A stretch of 64,000 nucleotides of DNA, from contig CAJJAU010000027.1 in the NCBI GenBank assembly GCA_905182275.1, positions 1 through 64,000 on the forward strand. Reading direction: 5' to 3'. Positions within the stretch are counted from its first letter, which is position 1; every line of letters begins with the position of its first letter. The translations under genes were made by a program, and so were the position numbers. Under the pieces are notes generated by a model. It did no database searches and was not told where the DNA came from. It saw only the letters and a list, made by a program, of their open reading frames with translations. This document shows positions 37,659-50,262 of the stretch, piece after piece. This stretch comes from a gamma proteobacterium HTCC2207. GTDB taxonomy: Bacteria > Pseudomonadota > Gammaproteobacteria > Pseudomonadales > Porticoccaceae.

Positions 37659-38357
37659 ATGATTTTAAAACGTACGAGCTTTACAATATTTGGGCGACTA
37701 AGAGCATTGAAACTATCACCTAGCATCGTTCTCCTATGGCTTGTCATGGCACCGCTAAAAATGGTCGCTGCAAGCGAGGCCGAAGCAGCCAATCCTCAGG
37801 TGAAGCTAGAAACAGAAAAAGGCGCTATTGTTATTGAGCTATTTCCAGCAAAAGCGCCAGTTTCCGTGGATAATTTTATTAAACATGTTAATGACTTTCA
37901 CTATGATGGATTGATTTTCCATCGCGTCATTAAAGGATTTATGATTCAAACAGGCGGCTTCACCTTTGACTTTACTGCACGCGAGTCAGAGCGCCCACGG
38001 ATCGTCAATGAGGCATCTAATGGGCTTAAAAATCTACGAGGAACAATTGCTATGGCGCGTACTAGCGCGCCTGACTCTGCCCAAGCACAGTTTTTTATTA
38101 ATCATAGCAGTAGCAGCTTTCTAGACAGCAAAGGCGATAAAATCGGCTATGCTGTTTTTGGCAAGGTGATCAGTGGTATGGATACTGTCGACGCGATTGC
38201 GGTGGTGCCGACCAGCGGCTTTAGCATGTATCAGGATGTCCCAATAGAGCCAATTAGAATTCTTAGTGCACGACTGCTAAATCCTGAAGTTTGGGTTGCA
38301 CGCAAAGACCCTGAACCCGCAGCTGCGGCGTTTGAACGTCCTGTACCCATAAGGTAA
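37659..38357 (+). CDS. Cyclophilin-type peptidyl-prolyl isomerase, exported
   Basis: This 232-residue cyclophilin catalyses proline cis-trans isomerisation. After a long N-terminal signal sequence (hydrophobic 20-35, AAS site), the catalytic domain shows KAPVSVDNFIKHV, the active-site FHRVIKGFMIQTGG and TIAMARTSAPDSAQAQFFIN, and VFGKVISGMD. Location in the periplasm is inferred. ATG 37659 follows the upstream GTG by 12 bases and has GGGG 6 nt upstream, so it is preferred. It overlaps the SH3 gene's neighbourhood and precedes pdxJ by 12 bases. PpiA is the nearest named homologue. Confidence 0.88.
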   Translation: MILKRTSFTIFGRLRALKLSPSIVLLWLVMAPLKMVAASEAEAANPQVKLETEKGAIVIELFPAKAPVSVDNFIKHVNDFHYDGLIFHRVIKGFMIQTGGFTFDFTARESERPRIVNEASNGLKNLRGTIAMARTSAPDSAQAQFFINHSSSSFLDSKGDKIGYAVFGKVISGMDTVDAIAVVPTSGFSMYQDVPIEPIRILSARLLNPEVWVARKDPEPAAAAFERPVPIR

Positions 38358-38369
38358 CCATACGATTTT

Positions 38370-39122
38370 ATGACCGCACTTAGCATTAACCTTAATAAAG
38401 TAAGCCTGTTGAGGAACTCAAGAGAGGGAAATTATCCCAGTGTTCTGCATCATGCTCAACTTTGTATCGATAACGGTGCTGACGGTATTACCGTGCATCC
38501 ACGGCCTGATCAGCGACATATTCGCCCGAGCGATGTTCGAGAACTCGCCGCCCTGCTGCAGCCTTTAGCCAATTTGGAATTTAATGTTGAGGGAAACCCA
38601 TTTGCCCCAGCAGTGAGCGATTATCCCGGCTTTTTATCTTTAGTTGAACAAACTAAGCCCGATCAATGCACTCTGGTACCCGATAATGATAGCCAGCTAA
38701 CCTCAGATCATGGCTTCAATTTAAGGCACTCTGGTGAGGCACTGGAACCCATCATTAAACGCCTCAAAGATCAGGGAATGAGGGTAAGCCTCTTTATGGA
38801 TCCCGACCCAGAGCAAATTGAGCTCGCGGCACAGATCGGTACTGATCGAATTGAGCTCTATACCGGACCCTATGCTGAAGCCTGGGGTAGTGATCGCGCA
38901 GATTCATTTTTCCAGCAGCACAAAAAAGCGGCCGAACTTGCAACATCCCTGGGGATGGGAGTGAATGCCGGTCATGATCTAAATCTGCACAACTTGGCTA
39001 AATTTGCATCAATTCCAGGACTTCTTGAGGTATCTATTGGCCACGCTTTTATCGTAGACTCACTAACTATGGGTATGGCCAGCACCGTACAGGCCTACAA
39101 GAAATTACTTAACCAACTTTAG
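38370..39122 (+). CDS. pdxJ: Pyridoxine 5'-phosphate synthase
   Basis: PdxJ joins 1-deoxyxylulose 5-phosphate with 3-amino-2-oxopropyl phosphate to form pyridoxine 5'-phosphate in vitamin B6 synthesis. The 250-residue TIM-barrel shows INLNKVSLLRNSREGNYPSV, ADGITVHPRPDQRHIRPSDV, and late GMGVNAGHDLNLHNL, with active-site residues in place. In Enterobacteria pdxJ follows recO; here it precedes a DUF2520 protein by 8 bases and the arrangement is different. Confidence 0.96.
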   Translation: MTALSINLNKVSLLRNSREGNYPSVLHHAQLCIDNGADGITVHPRPDQRHIRPSDVRELAALLQPLANLEFNVEGNPFAPAVSDYPGFLSLVEQTKPDQCTLVPDNDSQLTSDHGFNLRHSGEALEPIIKRLKDQGMRVSLFMDPDPEQIELAAQIGTDRIELYTGPYAEAWGSDRADSFFQQHKKAAELATSLGMGVNAGHDLNLHNLAKFASIPGLLEVSIGHAFIVDSLTMGMASTVQAYKKLLNQL

Positions 39123-39130
39123 TTACCACT

Positions 39131-40087
39131 ATGTCTGAGCATACGCCAGCTAACAGCATCGCAGACCATGGACTTTATAAATCACTGTCCCTGAGCTGTC
39201 TTGGCGCCGGGCATACCGGCTCTACCTTGTGTAAACTACTGTCCGCACATTTGCAGATCAATCAAGTAATCAACCGCACCCATAGTTCGGCCCATGAAGC
39301 AGTGAAGTTCATTGGTGCGGGCGAAGCTATTGGCATCGATAACCAGTCTTATACTAATCTAAAGCCTGCAGATATCTGGATGTTAACTTGCCCAGACGAT
39401 CAACTTCAGGCTGTCGGTGATTCACTGCTCAATGCAGGCGTATTGCAGCCCGGTAATATCGTCTTTCATTGCAGCGGTGCAATCTCATCAGGTATTTTTA
39501 GTCAGGCTAGAGCTGTCGATATCGGCATTGCATCACTGCACCCCGTACACAGCTTCGCTGACCCCAAATTATCGCTGCAACACTTCGCTGGGACCTCTTG
39601 TGCGATAGAGGGTGATTCTTCAGCTCTGGAGGTATTATCGGGTCTATTCAAAGCCATTGGCGCAGATCTATTTTCTATTGATCGCGATAAAAAAGCTCTC
39701 TATCACGCGTCAACCGTCATGGCTTGCAATAATCTAGTGAGCTTATTGGAACTTAGTAAACTAATGCTCAGCCAGTCCGGTGTAAACCTAGAAAAACAAC
39801 ACAATCCGCTGCAGGCTCTCATTCATCAAACCTTGAATAACTATTTTGATACTGATGCCAAACGTGCCTTAACAGGCCCTATCTCGCGGGGCGATACCAA
39901 CACGATTGAAACTCATCTAACGGCTTTAGAGAAGGCACCAGAAGCATGGCGGCAAGTCTATTCTGGGCTGGGTAGCATAGCATTGGACATATCAGCAACT
40001 CAGGGTAAGGCTTCCACTGAAGACCTAAAGATAATAGCGGGCTTACTGAAGGCTGCTACCGAAATCGTACCAGACATAAAAGGCTAA
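39131..40087 (+). CDS. DUF2520/Rossmann-fold protein
   Basis: This 318-residue protein has an N-terminal NAD(P)-binding Rossmann fold beginning SLSCLGAGHTGSTLCKLL, a middle strand region PADIWMLTCPDDQLQAV, HCSGAISS and SLHPVHSFADP, then a mostly helical C-terminal domain typical of DUF2520. Such proteins resemble ketopantoate reductase and F420-dependent oxidoreductases, but the substrate is unknown. It is co-directional with pdxJ (8-base gap) and the SpoU gene (1-base gap). Confidence 0.8.
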   Translation: MSEHTPANSIADHGLYKSLSLSCLGAGHTGSTLCKLLSAHLQINQVINRTHSSAHEAVKFIGAGEAIGIDNQSYTNLKPADIWMLTCPDDQLQAVGDSLLNAGVLQPGNIVFHCSGAISSGIFSQARAVDIGIASLHPVHSFADPKLSLQHFAGTSCAIEGDSSALEVLSGLFKAIGADLFSIDRDKKALYHASTVMACNNLVSLLELSKLMLSQSGVNLEKQHNPLQALIHQTLNNYFDTDAKRALTGPISRGDTNTIETHLTALEKAPEAWRQVYSGLGSIALDISATQGKASTEDLKIIAGLLKAATEIVPDIKG

Positions 40088-40088
40088 C

Positions 40089-40886
40089 ATGAATCCTCCC
40101 CAGTCTCCTGATCAGCGCTCTGACAGTCCTGAGTACTTAAAAAGAAAAGTTTTTTTTGACCAACTCATTACCGTTTACGGTCGCAAACCGGTTTTAGAAA
40201 TACTCGATGATAAAAAATTGGATATATACCGTCTGCATCTCGCCGACAGTAATCGCGGTGGCGGCATTATTGATCAAATCAAGCAGTTAGCAACGCAACG
40301 CAATATCGAAGTGCTTTATCACAACCGCTCTCAACTGGCGCGTATTTCACGTAATAGCAAGCAGGACCAAGGCGTTGCCTGTGACATACACTGCCCCGGT
40401 TATCAGCCTTATGAGCAGGCTATGAGTGCCCTGACCGAGGGAAATCCTAAAGTATTAATAGCCATAGATGGGGTAACTAATCCGCAGAATTTGGGGATGA
40501 TTATTCGCAGTGTTACTGCCAGCCCTTGCTATGGTTTACTTCTGCCCACCAAAGGCGTCGCTGAAATCTCATCATTAGTCATTAAAGCCAGTGCAGGCAC
40601 GGTTTTCAAAGGCACCATATTACGCTGCGATAGTTTGCCCACTGCTTTAAAAAAGCTACAACAACAGGGCTTTAAACTATGCATGTTGTCGTCTCATGAC
40701 GCGACACCCTTGTCGGATATTCCACGTGATCAGTCAGTGGTCTATATTTTAGGTAACGAATCAGACGGCGTCAGTGAGAGTATCGCATCGCTCTGCGATT
40801 ATCGTGCCGGCATCGCAATGAACAATGGTGTTGAATCACTAAACGTAGCAGTAACCGCGGCATTAGTTGCGTTTACTGCTGTCTAG
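40089..40886 (+). CDS. SpoU/TrmH-family RNA methyltransferase
   Basis: This 265-residue RNA 2'-O-methyltransferase is of the trefoil-knot type. The N-terminal substrate domain includes VYGRKPVLEILDDKKLDIYRL. The three SpoU motifs are AIDGVTNPQNLGMIIRSV, YILGNESDGVSES and NGVESLNVAVTAALV. The substrate is not assigned; it is a second paralogue besides rlmB in this window. It follows the DUF2520 gene by one base. Its TAG stop and the stop of the opposing MFS gene share the palindrome CTAG. Confidence 0.88.
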   Translation: MNPPQSPDQRSDSPEYLKRKVFFDQLITVYGRKPVLEILDDKKLDIYRLHLADSNRGGGIIDQIKQLATQRNIEVLYHNRSQLARISRNSKQDQGVACDIHCPGYQPYEQAMSALTEGNPKVLIAIDGVTNPQNLGMIIRSVTASPCYGLLLPTKGVAEISSLVIKASAGTVFKGTILRCDSLPTALKKLQQQGFKLCMLSSHDATPLSDIPRDQSVVYILGNESDGVSESIASLCDYRAGIAMNNGVESLNVAVTAALVAFTAV

Positions 40887-42115
40887 TTATTCGGCTCTTC
40901 AGTGGCCAGAGACCATAGAGGTGACGCTGTGGCCGCTATCAAAGAGACTGCCAAAGTGAGAATGGCAATAACAATAAAAGTCGCACTCAAACCTATTGTT
41001 TGAATAGCCATACCACTTGCCCAGGCACCTAGAGGTGCGCCACCAAACAAACTCAACTGATAAACAGAAGCAGCTCTGGAGCGCAACGCATGTGGGACTT
41101 GATTGTGAAGAATGGTACGGCCTAAGGTCATCGACAATCCTGAGAAAAAACCCCACACGAACACCACCGGGAATAACACCCAAAGGTTAGGTAAAAATGC
41201 AACGATACCCACTAGGCTGCCGCGCCATAGAAAACTAACAATCATCAGGCGGCCTGGGCGTTTAAACATCGTCTTTCTCTTCATTACTCCAAGATTAGCG
41301 CTGACGATACCCAGTGTGAAGATAATCTGTAGTCCTGCATAGAGCTGAGCGCCACCACCATAACCCTGCTTGGCGATAAGCGGCATTCCGACTAAGTAGA
41401 CCCCAAATGCAAGAAATCCAGTGGCAAATACAAGAAATATGAGATGCAGCAGTGCACGATTTTCTGCAAACAAATTAAAGCCTTTACGCAGTTCAGCTAT
41501 TGGCTTTCTAGGCTCGGTTATAGGTTGTTTAGAGATATCATGAGGCGATTTCATCTGCGGGTGAGACTGGCGAATACACCAGGCACTGAACACGAACATA
41601 CAGACTTGAAATGTCAGTAGTGGCAGTACACCCAAATTTCCGATCTGACCAGCAAAGAAAAACCCTACACCCTGAGCAACAAACTGTACTGCGACAACCT
41701 TTGCAACAGCCTGATGCATAAGGTTCTGATCAGCATAGCCCAGTAAACTTTCCCGTGCCGGTTGAACAAACGCAGAAATTGTGCCGAAACTCACGGCAAA
41801 CAGCAGCATAAGCGAAAATGAAAGTTGATCTGTGGCAACCGCTATAAACAGTAGCCCCACAGGCAAAATATAGAGAGCATAAAGTACTGACAACCAACTC
41901 CCACGGTGACGACCGTCAGAGACTACGCCCCCCGGCAAAATGAAGAGCAAGTTGGGCAGTAACAGCGCCATTTGCGCCAACCCAAGCCGACTCGGAGACT
42001 CTTCCAAAACCCCAATGATTAACCATGGGAATAGGATCGTGTGTACACCCATGGCAAAATTGCTCGAGCCAATGGTTGCCAAATAATGGCGAAAAGAAAA
42101 CGTTTGAGAATTCAC
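40883..42115 (-). CDS. MFS transporter
   Basis: This 410-residue major facilitator transporter has about 12 membrane segments. The loop after helix 2 contains GGVVSDGRHRGSWLSVLYA, a signature-like stretch, and QPARESLLGYADQNLMHQAVA resembles the drug/siderophore exporter (EntS-like) branch. The substrate is unknown. ATG 42113-42115 is used. It ends within the last bases of the SpoU gene (4-base overlap at the shared CTAG) and abuts the small membrane-protein gene upstream. Confidence 0.85.
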   Translation of the reverse strand: MNSQTFSFRHYLATIGSSNFAMGVHTILFPWLIIGVLEESPSRLGLAQMALLLPNLLFILPGGVVSDGRHRGSWLSVLYALYILPVGLLFIAVATDQLSFSLMLLFAVSFGTISAFVQPARESLLGYADQNLMHQAVAKVVAVQFVAQGVGFFFAGQIGNLGVLPLLTFQVCMFVFSAWCIRQSHPQMKSPHDISKQPITEPRKPIAELRKGFNLFAENRALLHLIFLVFATGFLAFGVYLVGMPLIAKQGYGGGAQLYAGLQIIFTLGIVSANLGVMKRKTMFKRPGRLMIVSFLWRGSLVGIVAFLPNLWVLFPVVFVWGFFSGLSMTLGRTILHNQVPHALRSRAASVYQLSLFGGAPLGAWASGMAIQTIGLSATFIVIAILTLAVSLIAATASPLWSLATEEPNN

Positions 42116-42349
42116 TTATTTGCGGCGTTTACGCAAGACCACCAACAGCCATCCAACAGCAGCACTGAGGGCAACAATTAGCCCTAGACCAACCAACATC
42201 GACAATAAATTACTGATCAGCAATGACATCGGCACGTTGTAGACTTCAACTGCCATCAGTAAAAAGGCAAAGCAAGCAAGCATTGAAGCAATCCAAGTTG
42301 ATCGGCGCTTTAAGAAACTTTTCGAAGAGGGTTTATTCAATCTGCTCAA
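42116..42349 (-). CDS. Small two-helix membrane protein
   Basis: This 77-residue protein has a basic N-terminus (SRLNKPSSKSFLKRR), two hydrophobic helices at about 17-36 and 44-70, and a basic KRRK tail. I do not recognise the family. Its stop is followed immediately by the MFS start codon with no spacer, and it lies 24 bases after ligA. That packing supports a real gene, possibly a partner or regulator of the transporter, but this is inference. Confidence 0.55.
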   Translation of the reverse strand: MSRLNKPSSKSFLKRRSTWIASMLACFAFLLMAVEVYNVPMSLLISNLLSMLVGLGLIVALSAAVGWLLVVLRKRRK

Positions 42350-42373
42350 TGTCCTGTGTTGGTTTTTAGCATT

Positions 42374-45270
<2,897 letters not shown>

Positions 45271-45354
45271 ATCAGACCCTTAGATAACGAATAAATTGCT
45301 GACCATTAACATTGCTTGTCATAACGTATAACCATCCTTTAAAAAACTAAATAC

Positions 45355-48300
45355 TTAAGCACCAGCGAGTTCAGCAGCTTGATCAACATCCACACTGACT
45401 AACCTTGAAACCCCAGCTTCATGCATGGTCACACCCATCAGTTGATTGGCCGCTTCCATCGAAATTTTATTGTGCGTAATAAAGATAAATTGTACCTGCT
45501 CAGACATCTCTTTAACCATAGCAGCATACCGCGCCACATTGGCATCATCTAAGGGGGCATCTACCTCATCCAACATACAAAATGGTGCTGGATTCAATTT
45601 AAAGATCGCAAACACCATCGCAATGGCTGTGAGTGCTTTTTCACCGCCTGACAGCAAGTGAATAGACGCATTTTTCTTGCCTGGAGGTCGAGCCATCAAG
45701 GTAACACCAGTGTTGAGTAAATCGTCACCGGTCATTTCTAAGTAGGCGTGCCCTCCACCAAATAATTTTGGGAATAGAGCCTGTATATGGGTGTTTACCA
45801 ATTCGAAGGTTTCTTTAAATCGGGTTCGAGTAGTGCGATCGATTTTCTGAATAGCAGATTGCAGCGTCTCAAGTGCCTCTTCAAGCTCCTGATTTTGCTT
45901 GTCCAAATAGTTCTTGCGCTCTGATTCGATTTTGTACTCATCAATAGCCGCCAAGTTAATCGGCCCAAGGCGCTGAATACGATTAGCGATCAGTTGTAAT
46001 TGTTCTTCCCAATCAACCAGATCAGCGTCCTCTGACAGCGCGTCTAACAAATCAGCTAACACCCCATTTTTATCTTTGATCTGTTGTTCGACAGTACTGC
46101 TGAGAGTACTGACTTCCTGGGCTGACAATCGCTGCGTCTCTAACTCGCCTTGCAAATTCTGTAATTCTAGTTCCAATTCACCACGCCGTTTTTCCTGTTC
46201 GCGAGTCTCGTACTCCGTTGCCTCGACCTGCTTGCGAGACTCACCCAGTTCATCTTCAACTTTCAGACGCGCTTCTAATTGCTGCTCTAATTGCTGCTTG
46301 TGATCATCGGTGGGATCTTCTTTGATTTCAAATGCGAGACGCAGCTCCGCACGACGCTCTTCAAGTCTCTTAAACTGTAATTCCAGACGCACAATCGCAT
46401 CTTTGATTGACGCAAGTTGCGTACTTAGGGAGCCCTCACGAAGGGCTAATTGCTGGCGATTATCACGATGTTGACGAGCAGTTTGACGCTCGCTATCCAG
46501 AGTAGTTCTCAGTAAATCACGTTGACTTACAAGGCCTGCTCTAAGCTCAGTATCGACTTCCATTTTTTCAATGGACTCTTGCAACACAACCCGCGCTGAA
46601 ACGAGATTTTCATTTTCAGCTTGCGACTGCTTAAGAACATCGGCTAATTCACTGTCTGCTCGCTCCTTACGCGCTTTAAATTGCTCAATTTGTACCTCAA
46701 ATCCACTCAGCTTAGAACGTAACTCTGCATAATTACTCTGTTGTTCCTCAATACTTAAAGAAATCTTCTGGCGAGCCGTTTCAAGATCCCTCAACGTAAG
46801 CCCATTTTCTTCACGCTGCTTTTCAAGACCTCCAATAGCGACTGAGAGCTCTTTGAGCTGTTTTTCAATAGCGTCCAACTCTTGTTTTCGTTGAAGAACA
46901 CCCACCGTCGCATCTTTATCTCGCGCAACACGCGCCCAGTTTGCACCCAGCCAGATACCATCCGCGGTAACCACTGACTCGTGAAGAGCTAATTTAGCCT
47001 GCAAAGCAAGAGCCTCTGCCAAGGATTCAGCAATAAACACATTGGCCAACAGGGTCTTGGCCGAATCACCCTCAACGAGATCACTCAGTAACTGCCCTTT
47101 TGCTGAGGCCGAATGATGCTCAACAGTTCCTGGACTAACAAATAATAATTCACCTTTAGTGAAACCCTGCATAAGATCAACGGAGCTGGCCATGTCATCC
47201 ACCGCAACCGCTTGCAAATAGCTCCCCAATACAGTTTCTACCGCGAGTTCCCAACCGGCTGCAGCCGTCATTTGATCAGCCAGCCTGGGTTGTTTGTCGA
47301 GCCCAGCACCCGCCAGCCACTGCTGTTCTGCATCATCACCCATAGCGGCCTGCTGCAGTGCTTGAAGTGACGCCTGACGCCCCTTCAAGGTCTGTTGGGT
47401 GCCACGAAGATCATCGCACTCTGTATTGGTTTGCAGCTCTTGAGCACGCAGTGTCTCAATCGCCAGGCGATTCTCTTGGCGCTGATTATCAGTAAGGGTA
47501 CGCGCTTGCTCAGTCGCATCCAGACGATCTTTGATAGATGCCAACTCTTCCTCAGCTGGACTGGCCTGAAAGCTAGTCGCTTCGGCCTCTAAATTCTGCT
47601 TTCGCTCTGAGAGGCGTCGCATTAACTGTTCGAGATGCTGAATCCGTGACTGCTGTACCTCAGCTTGCTGCCGAGGATTGGCGGAATTCTGATTAAATTC
47701 GTCCCAGTTGTGCTGCCACTGGTTCATCGCCAGTTCAGCTTCTTCAAGCGCTGCCGTAGAAACCGCCTCTAACTCAGTGGCCTGTTCTAATGCCGGCGTC
47801 AATTCATCAAATTCTGCCTGCCAGCCAACAACCTTATTTCTATCTGCATTAAGATGCTCGTCAGTCTCTTGATAGTTGCGCTCAGTTTGCTGAAGCTCTC
47901 TATCAATATCTTGAGCACGCTGTTGCGCATGCTCAATAGCTTGTTCGATGCGGGTAACTTCACCGCCAATCTTATAGAACCTCGCTTGAATTTCGTTAAA
48001 AGCATCGCTCTGATCGGTATATTGCGTTCGGAGTTTTTCAATACTGGTATCGCAATGACTGCGCTGCGCAACAATCTTCTCTTTTTCAACTTCAAAACCA
48101 CCAATCACGGCTTTTAGACCCATGGCATCCTGGTTATAGCCTCTCCACTTAAGCGTTAATAGCTCAGCGCTTAACTGTCGTTCTTGTTTTTTGTACTCAG
48201 AATATTTTTCAGCTGCCTTTGCCTGACGTTCTAGGCGACTCAACTGGCGTCCAAGTTCATCCCGTATATCGGTTAAGCGCTCCAGATTTTCCATGGTGCG

Positions 48301-48855
48301 CTGCATACGGCTTTCTGTCTCTCTGCGCCGCTCTTTATATTTGGAAATCCCAGCTGCCTCTTCGATATAAATCCGCAACTCATCCGGCTTGGATTCGATC
48401 AGTCGAGAGATCATCCCCTGCTCTATAATCGCATAACTTCTCGGCCCTAAACCGGTGCCAAGAAAAATATCAGTAATATCGCGACGGCGACATTTAGTAC
48501 CATTTAAATAGTAATTCGACTGGCCATCTCGAGTCACCTTGCGTTTGATAGCAATTTCATTATAGGCGGCATATTCACCGACAATTCGCTGCTGGGTATT
48601 ATCAAAAATCAACTCAACAGAAGCCTGGCCTACCGGCTTTCGGCCACCAGAGCCGTTAAAGATGACATCCGACATAGAATCACCGCGAAGATTTTTCGCA
48701 GAACTCTCGCCCATAACCCAGCGCACCGCATCAATGACATTAGATTTTCCACAGCCGTTGGGGCCAACCACTGCGCAGAGATTGCTTGGGAATTTGACAT
48801 TAGTCGGGTCGACGAAGGATTTAAATCCTGACAGTTTGATTGATTTAAGCCGCAT
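45355..48855 (-). CDS. smc: Chromosome partition protein Smc
   Basis: Smc is the ATPase of the Smc-ScpAB condensin. The 1166-residue product starts MRLKSIKLSGFKSFVDPT. The Walker A is VGPNGCGKSNVIDAVRWVMG (32-50). Two long coiled coils flank a hinge near 500-650 (VETVLGSYLQAVAVDDM is hinge-like). The C-terminal half ends with signature LSGGEKALTAIAMVFAIF and Walker B PFCMLDEVDAPLDDANV. Its partners scpA and scpB are at 33330-34918. The use of Smc-ScpAB rather than MukBEF is consistent with a non-enteric gammaproteobacterium. Confidence 0.97.
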   Translation of the reverse strand: MRLKSIKLSGFKSFVDPTNVKFPSNLCAVVGPNGCGKSNVIDAVRWVMGESSAKNLRGDSMSDVIFNGSGGRKPVGQASVELIFDNTQQRIVGEYAAYNEIAIKRKVTRDGQSNYYLNGTKCRRRDITDIFLGTGLGPRSYAIIEQGMISRLIESKPDELRIYIEEAAGISKYKERRRETESRMQRTMENLERLTDIRDELGRQLSRLERQAKAAEKYSEYKKQERQLSAELLTLKWRGYNQDAMGLKAVIGGFEVEKEKIVAQRSHCDTSIEKLRTQYTDQSDAFNEIQARFYKIGGEVTRIEQAIEHAQQRAQDIDRELQQTERNYQETDEHLNADRNKVVGWQAEFDELTPALEQATELEAVSTAALEEAELAMNQWQHNWDEFNQNSANPRQQAEVQQSRIQHLEQLMRRLSERKQNLEAEATSFQASPAEEELASIKDRLDATEQARTLTDNQRQENRLAIETLRAQELQTNTECDDLRGTQQTLKGRQASLQALQQAAMGDDAEQQWLAGAGLDKQPRLADQMTAAAGWELAVETVLGSYLQAVAVDDMASSVDLMQGFTKGELLFVSPGTVEHHSASAKGQLLSDLVEGDSAKTLLANVFIAESLAEALALQAKLALHESVVTADGIWLGANWARVARDKDATVGVLQRKQELDAIEKQLKELSVAIGGLEKQREENGLTLRDLETARQKISLSIEEQQSNYAELRSKLSGFEVQIEQFKARKERADSELADVLKQSQAENENLVSARVVLQESIEKMEVDTELRAGLVSQRDLLRTTLDSERQTARQHRDNRQQLALREGSLSTQLASIKDAIVRLELQFKRLEERRAELRLAFEIKEDPTDDHKQQLEQQLEARLKVEDELGESRKQVEATEYETREQEKRRGELELELQNLQGELETQRLSAQEVSTLSSTVEQQIKDKNGVLADLLDALSEDADLVDWEEQLQLIANRIQRLGPINLAAIDEYKIESERKNYLDKQNQELEEALETLQSAIQKIDRTTRTRFKETFELVNTHIQALFPKLFGGGHAYLEMTGDDLLNTGVTLMARPPGKKNASIHLLSGGEKALTAIAMVFAIFKLNPAPFCMLDEVDAPLDDANVARYAAMVKEMSEQVQFIFITHNKISMEAANQLMGVTMHEAGVSRLVSVDVDQAAELAGA

Positions 48856-49003
48856 ATATAGCCATTTTTAGGTTTTAGCCTAGCCGTTTGGCGCTGTTAT
48901 TGTCAGAGTGTCTTATATGTAAGTTTACACATTATCGTCGTGACAAAAAACACTAAATCGGTCATTTACAAACTTAGTTATAAGAACGGTAACCCGTAAC
49001 CTA

Positions 49004-50260
49004 CTATTTTCTCTGCCGATTTATTATTAAGCTGACTTGAGCACTCTTCTTATCGAGTATAAAACTATCACTTACCGCTTCCCAGTCACCAGCCTGAGGC
49101 GTAGCTGAACCGGATGAAGATAGTCTAGCGACAATCTTTATCCGTTTAGCGGTTGATAACTCTTGGCCTGCAACAAGCGCATCAGCGTCCGTCAACACAA
49201 TGGTCCCCGGCAGCTGAGAAGCGCTTATCTTTTTAGCGGCTAAGGGCATGGGGGGGCCATCCTCTCGCAGCGCCGCCACAAAAACTCTCTGATCTGGAGT
49301 AGTCGGCACCCGTGGATCAATACTGACTCGGACCGACACATTAACTGCCTGCTCTCTCTCATTGAGCTGGGTCATCGGTGAACTACCGCCGGGTGATGAG
49401 GTGAGCAGTAATTGAGCGCGATCAATACCCGTTTGCAATCCCTGAAATATCGCACCAGCAGGATCCAGCTGCTGCTGTGCGCCCTGCCAATAGGTGATCG
49501 CAAGACTCAGGTCGCCATTAGCAAATGCCTCTATCCCTTTTAATCCAAGTACCGTCTGATTAGTAGTGTCAGCCGCAAATGCTGTATCAACGGCAGTGAC
49601 GACTCGCGGAGTAAAGCGATTACCGTCAAGTAAAAATAATGATTCAGCATACTGGGCGAGTAGAAAACTATCGCTAGGGGCGACTTTAAGGGCGGCGGCA
49701 AAATACTCATTCGCACTCGCCATATCATTGTTACTGATCGCCCACTGCGCCAGCATTGCCCAATAATAAATATTCTCTGGGCGGCTTATAACGCGCTGCT
49801 GCAACGCTTCAATCAGTTCGACATTCCATGAGTCAGAGACCGAATTGTTGCCTACAGAACTTTGTAGTTCGATCAAAGCCGCTATTTCTTGATCCTCAAT
49901 CGCTCCTACTTGCTGGTAGAGCGCAATCGTGGCCATTGGCAGCAGCAACACTAAAATAGGCAGTAACCAGAGTCCCCCCGAGAGTACCTTGTATTTTCGA
50001 TTCGACGTCAGTGCGGTATTGGCTAACAACAACTGTTCAGCCTCAGTCATCAGCCTTGCGAATTGTTGAGCGTCAATATCGCCTACGTCTAACTGCCGCT
50101 GAAACTGGCCTTGTTGTTCTTTGAATAACCGAACATTGTCTTTCTCTGCGATTTTCCCCTGCTCTTGACCTTTATTAACTGAAGAATCGTCGTTAAAAAC
50201 AAAGGGGTAGAGAACGAATAAAAAAGCAACCGCAATCAGAGTCAACATCCAGGTCAGCAT
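49004..50260 (-). CDS. ccmI: Cytochrome c maturation protein CcmI
   Basis: CcmI (CycH) holds apocytochrome c for heme attachment. The 418-residue protein begins with two membrane segments (MLTWMLTLIAVAFLFVLYPF and LPILVLLLPMATIALYQ) around a cytoplasmic loop. TPR-like helices follow (NMASANEYFAAALKVAPSDS, FANGDLSLAITYWQGA). A C-terminal beta-domain (VSVRVSIDPRVPTTPDQRVF) follows. It is the last gene of the ccm operon and follows ccmH by 2 bases. Confidence 0.93.
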   Translation of the reverse strand: MLTWMLTLIAVAFLFVLYPFVFNDDSSVNKGQEQGKIAEKDNVRLFKEQQGQFQRQLDVGDIDAQQFARLMTEAEQLLLANTALTSNRKYKVLSGGLWLLPILVLLLPMATIALYQQVGAIEDQEIAALIELQSSVGNNSVSDSWNVELIEALQQRVISRPENIYYWAMLAQWAISNNDMASANEYFAAALKVAPSDSFLLAQYAESLFLLDGNRFTPRVVTAVDTAFAADTTNQTVLGLKGIEAFANGDLSLAITYWQGAQQQLDPAGAIFQGLQTGIDRAQLLLTSSPGGSSPMTQLNEREQAVNVSVRVSIDPRVPTTPDQRVFVAALREDGPPMPLAAKKISASQLPGTIVLTDADALVAGQELSTAKRIKIVARLSSSGSATPQAGDWEAVSDSFILDKKSAQVSLIINRQRK

Positions 50261-50262
50261 GG

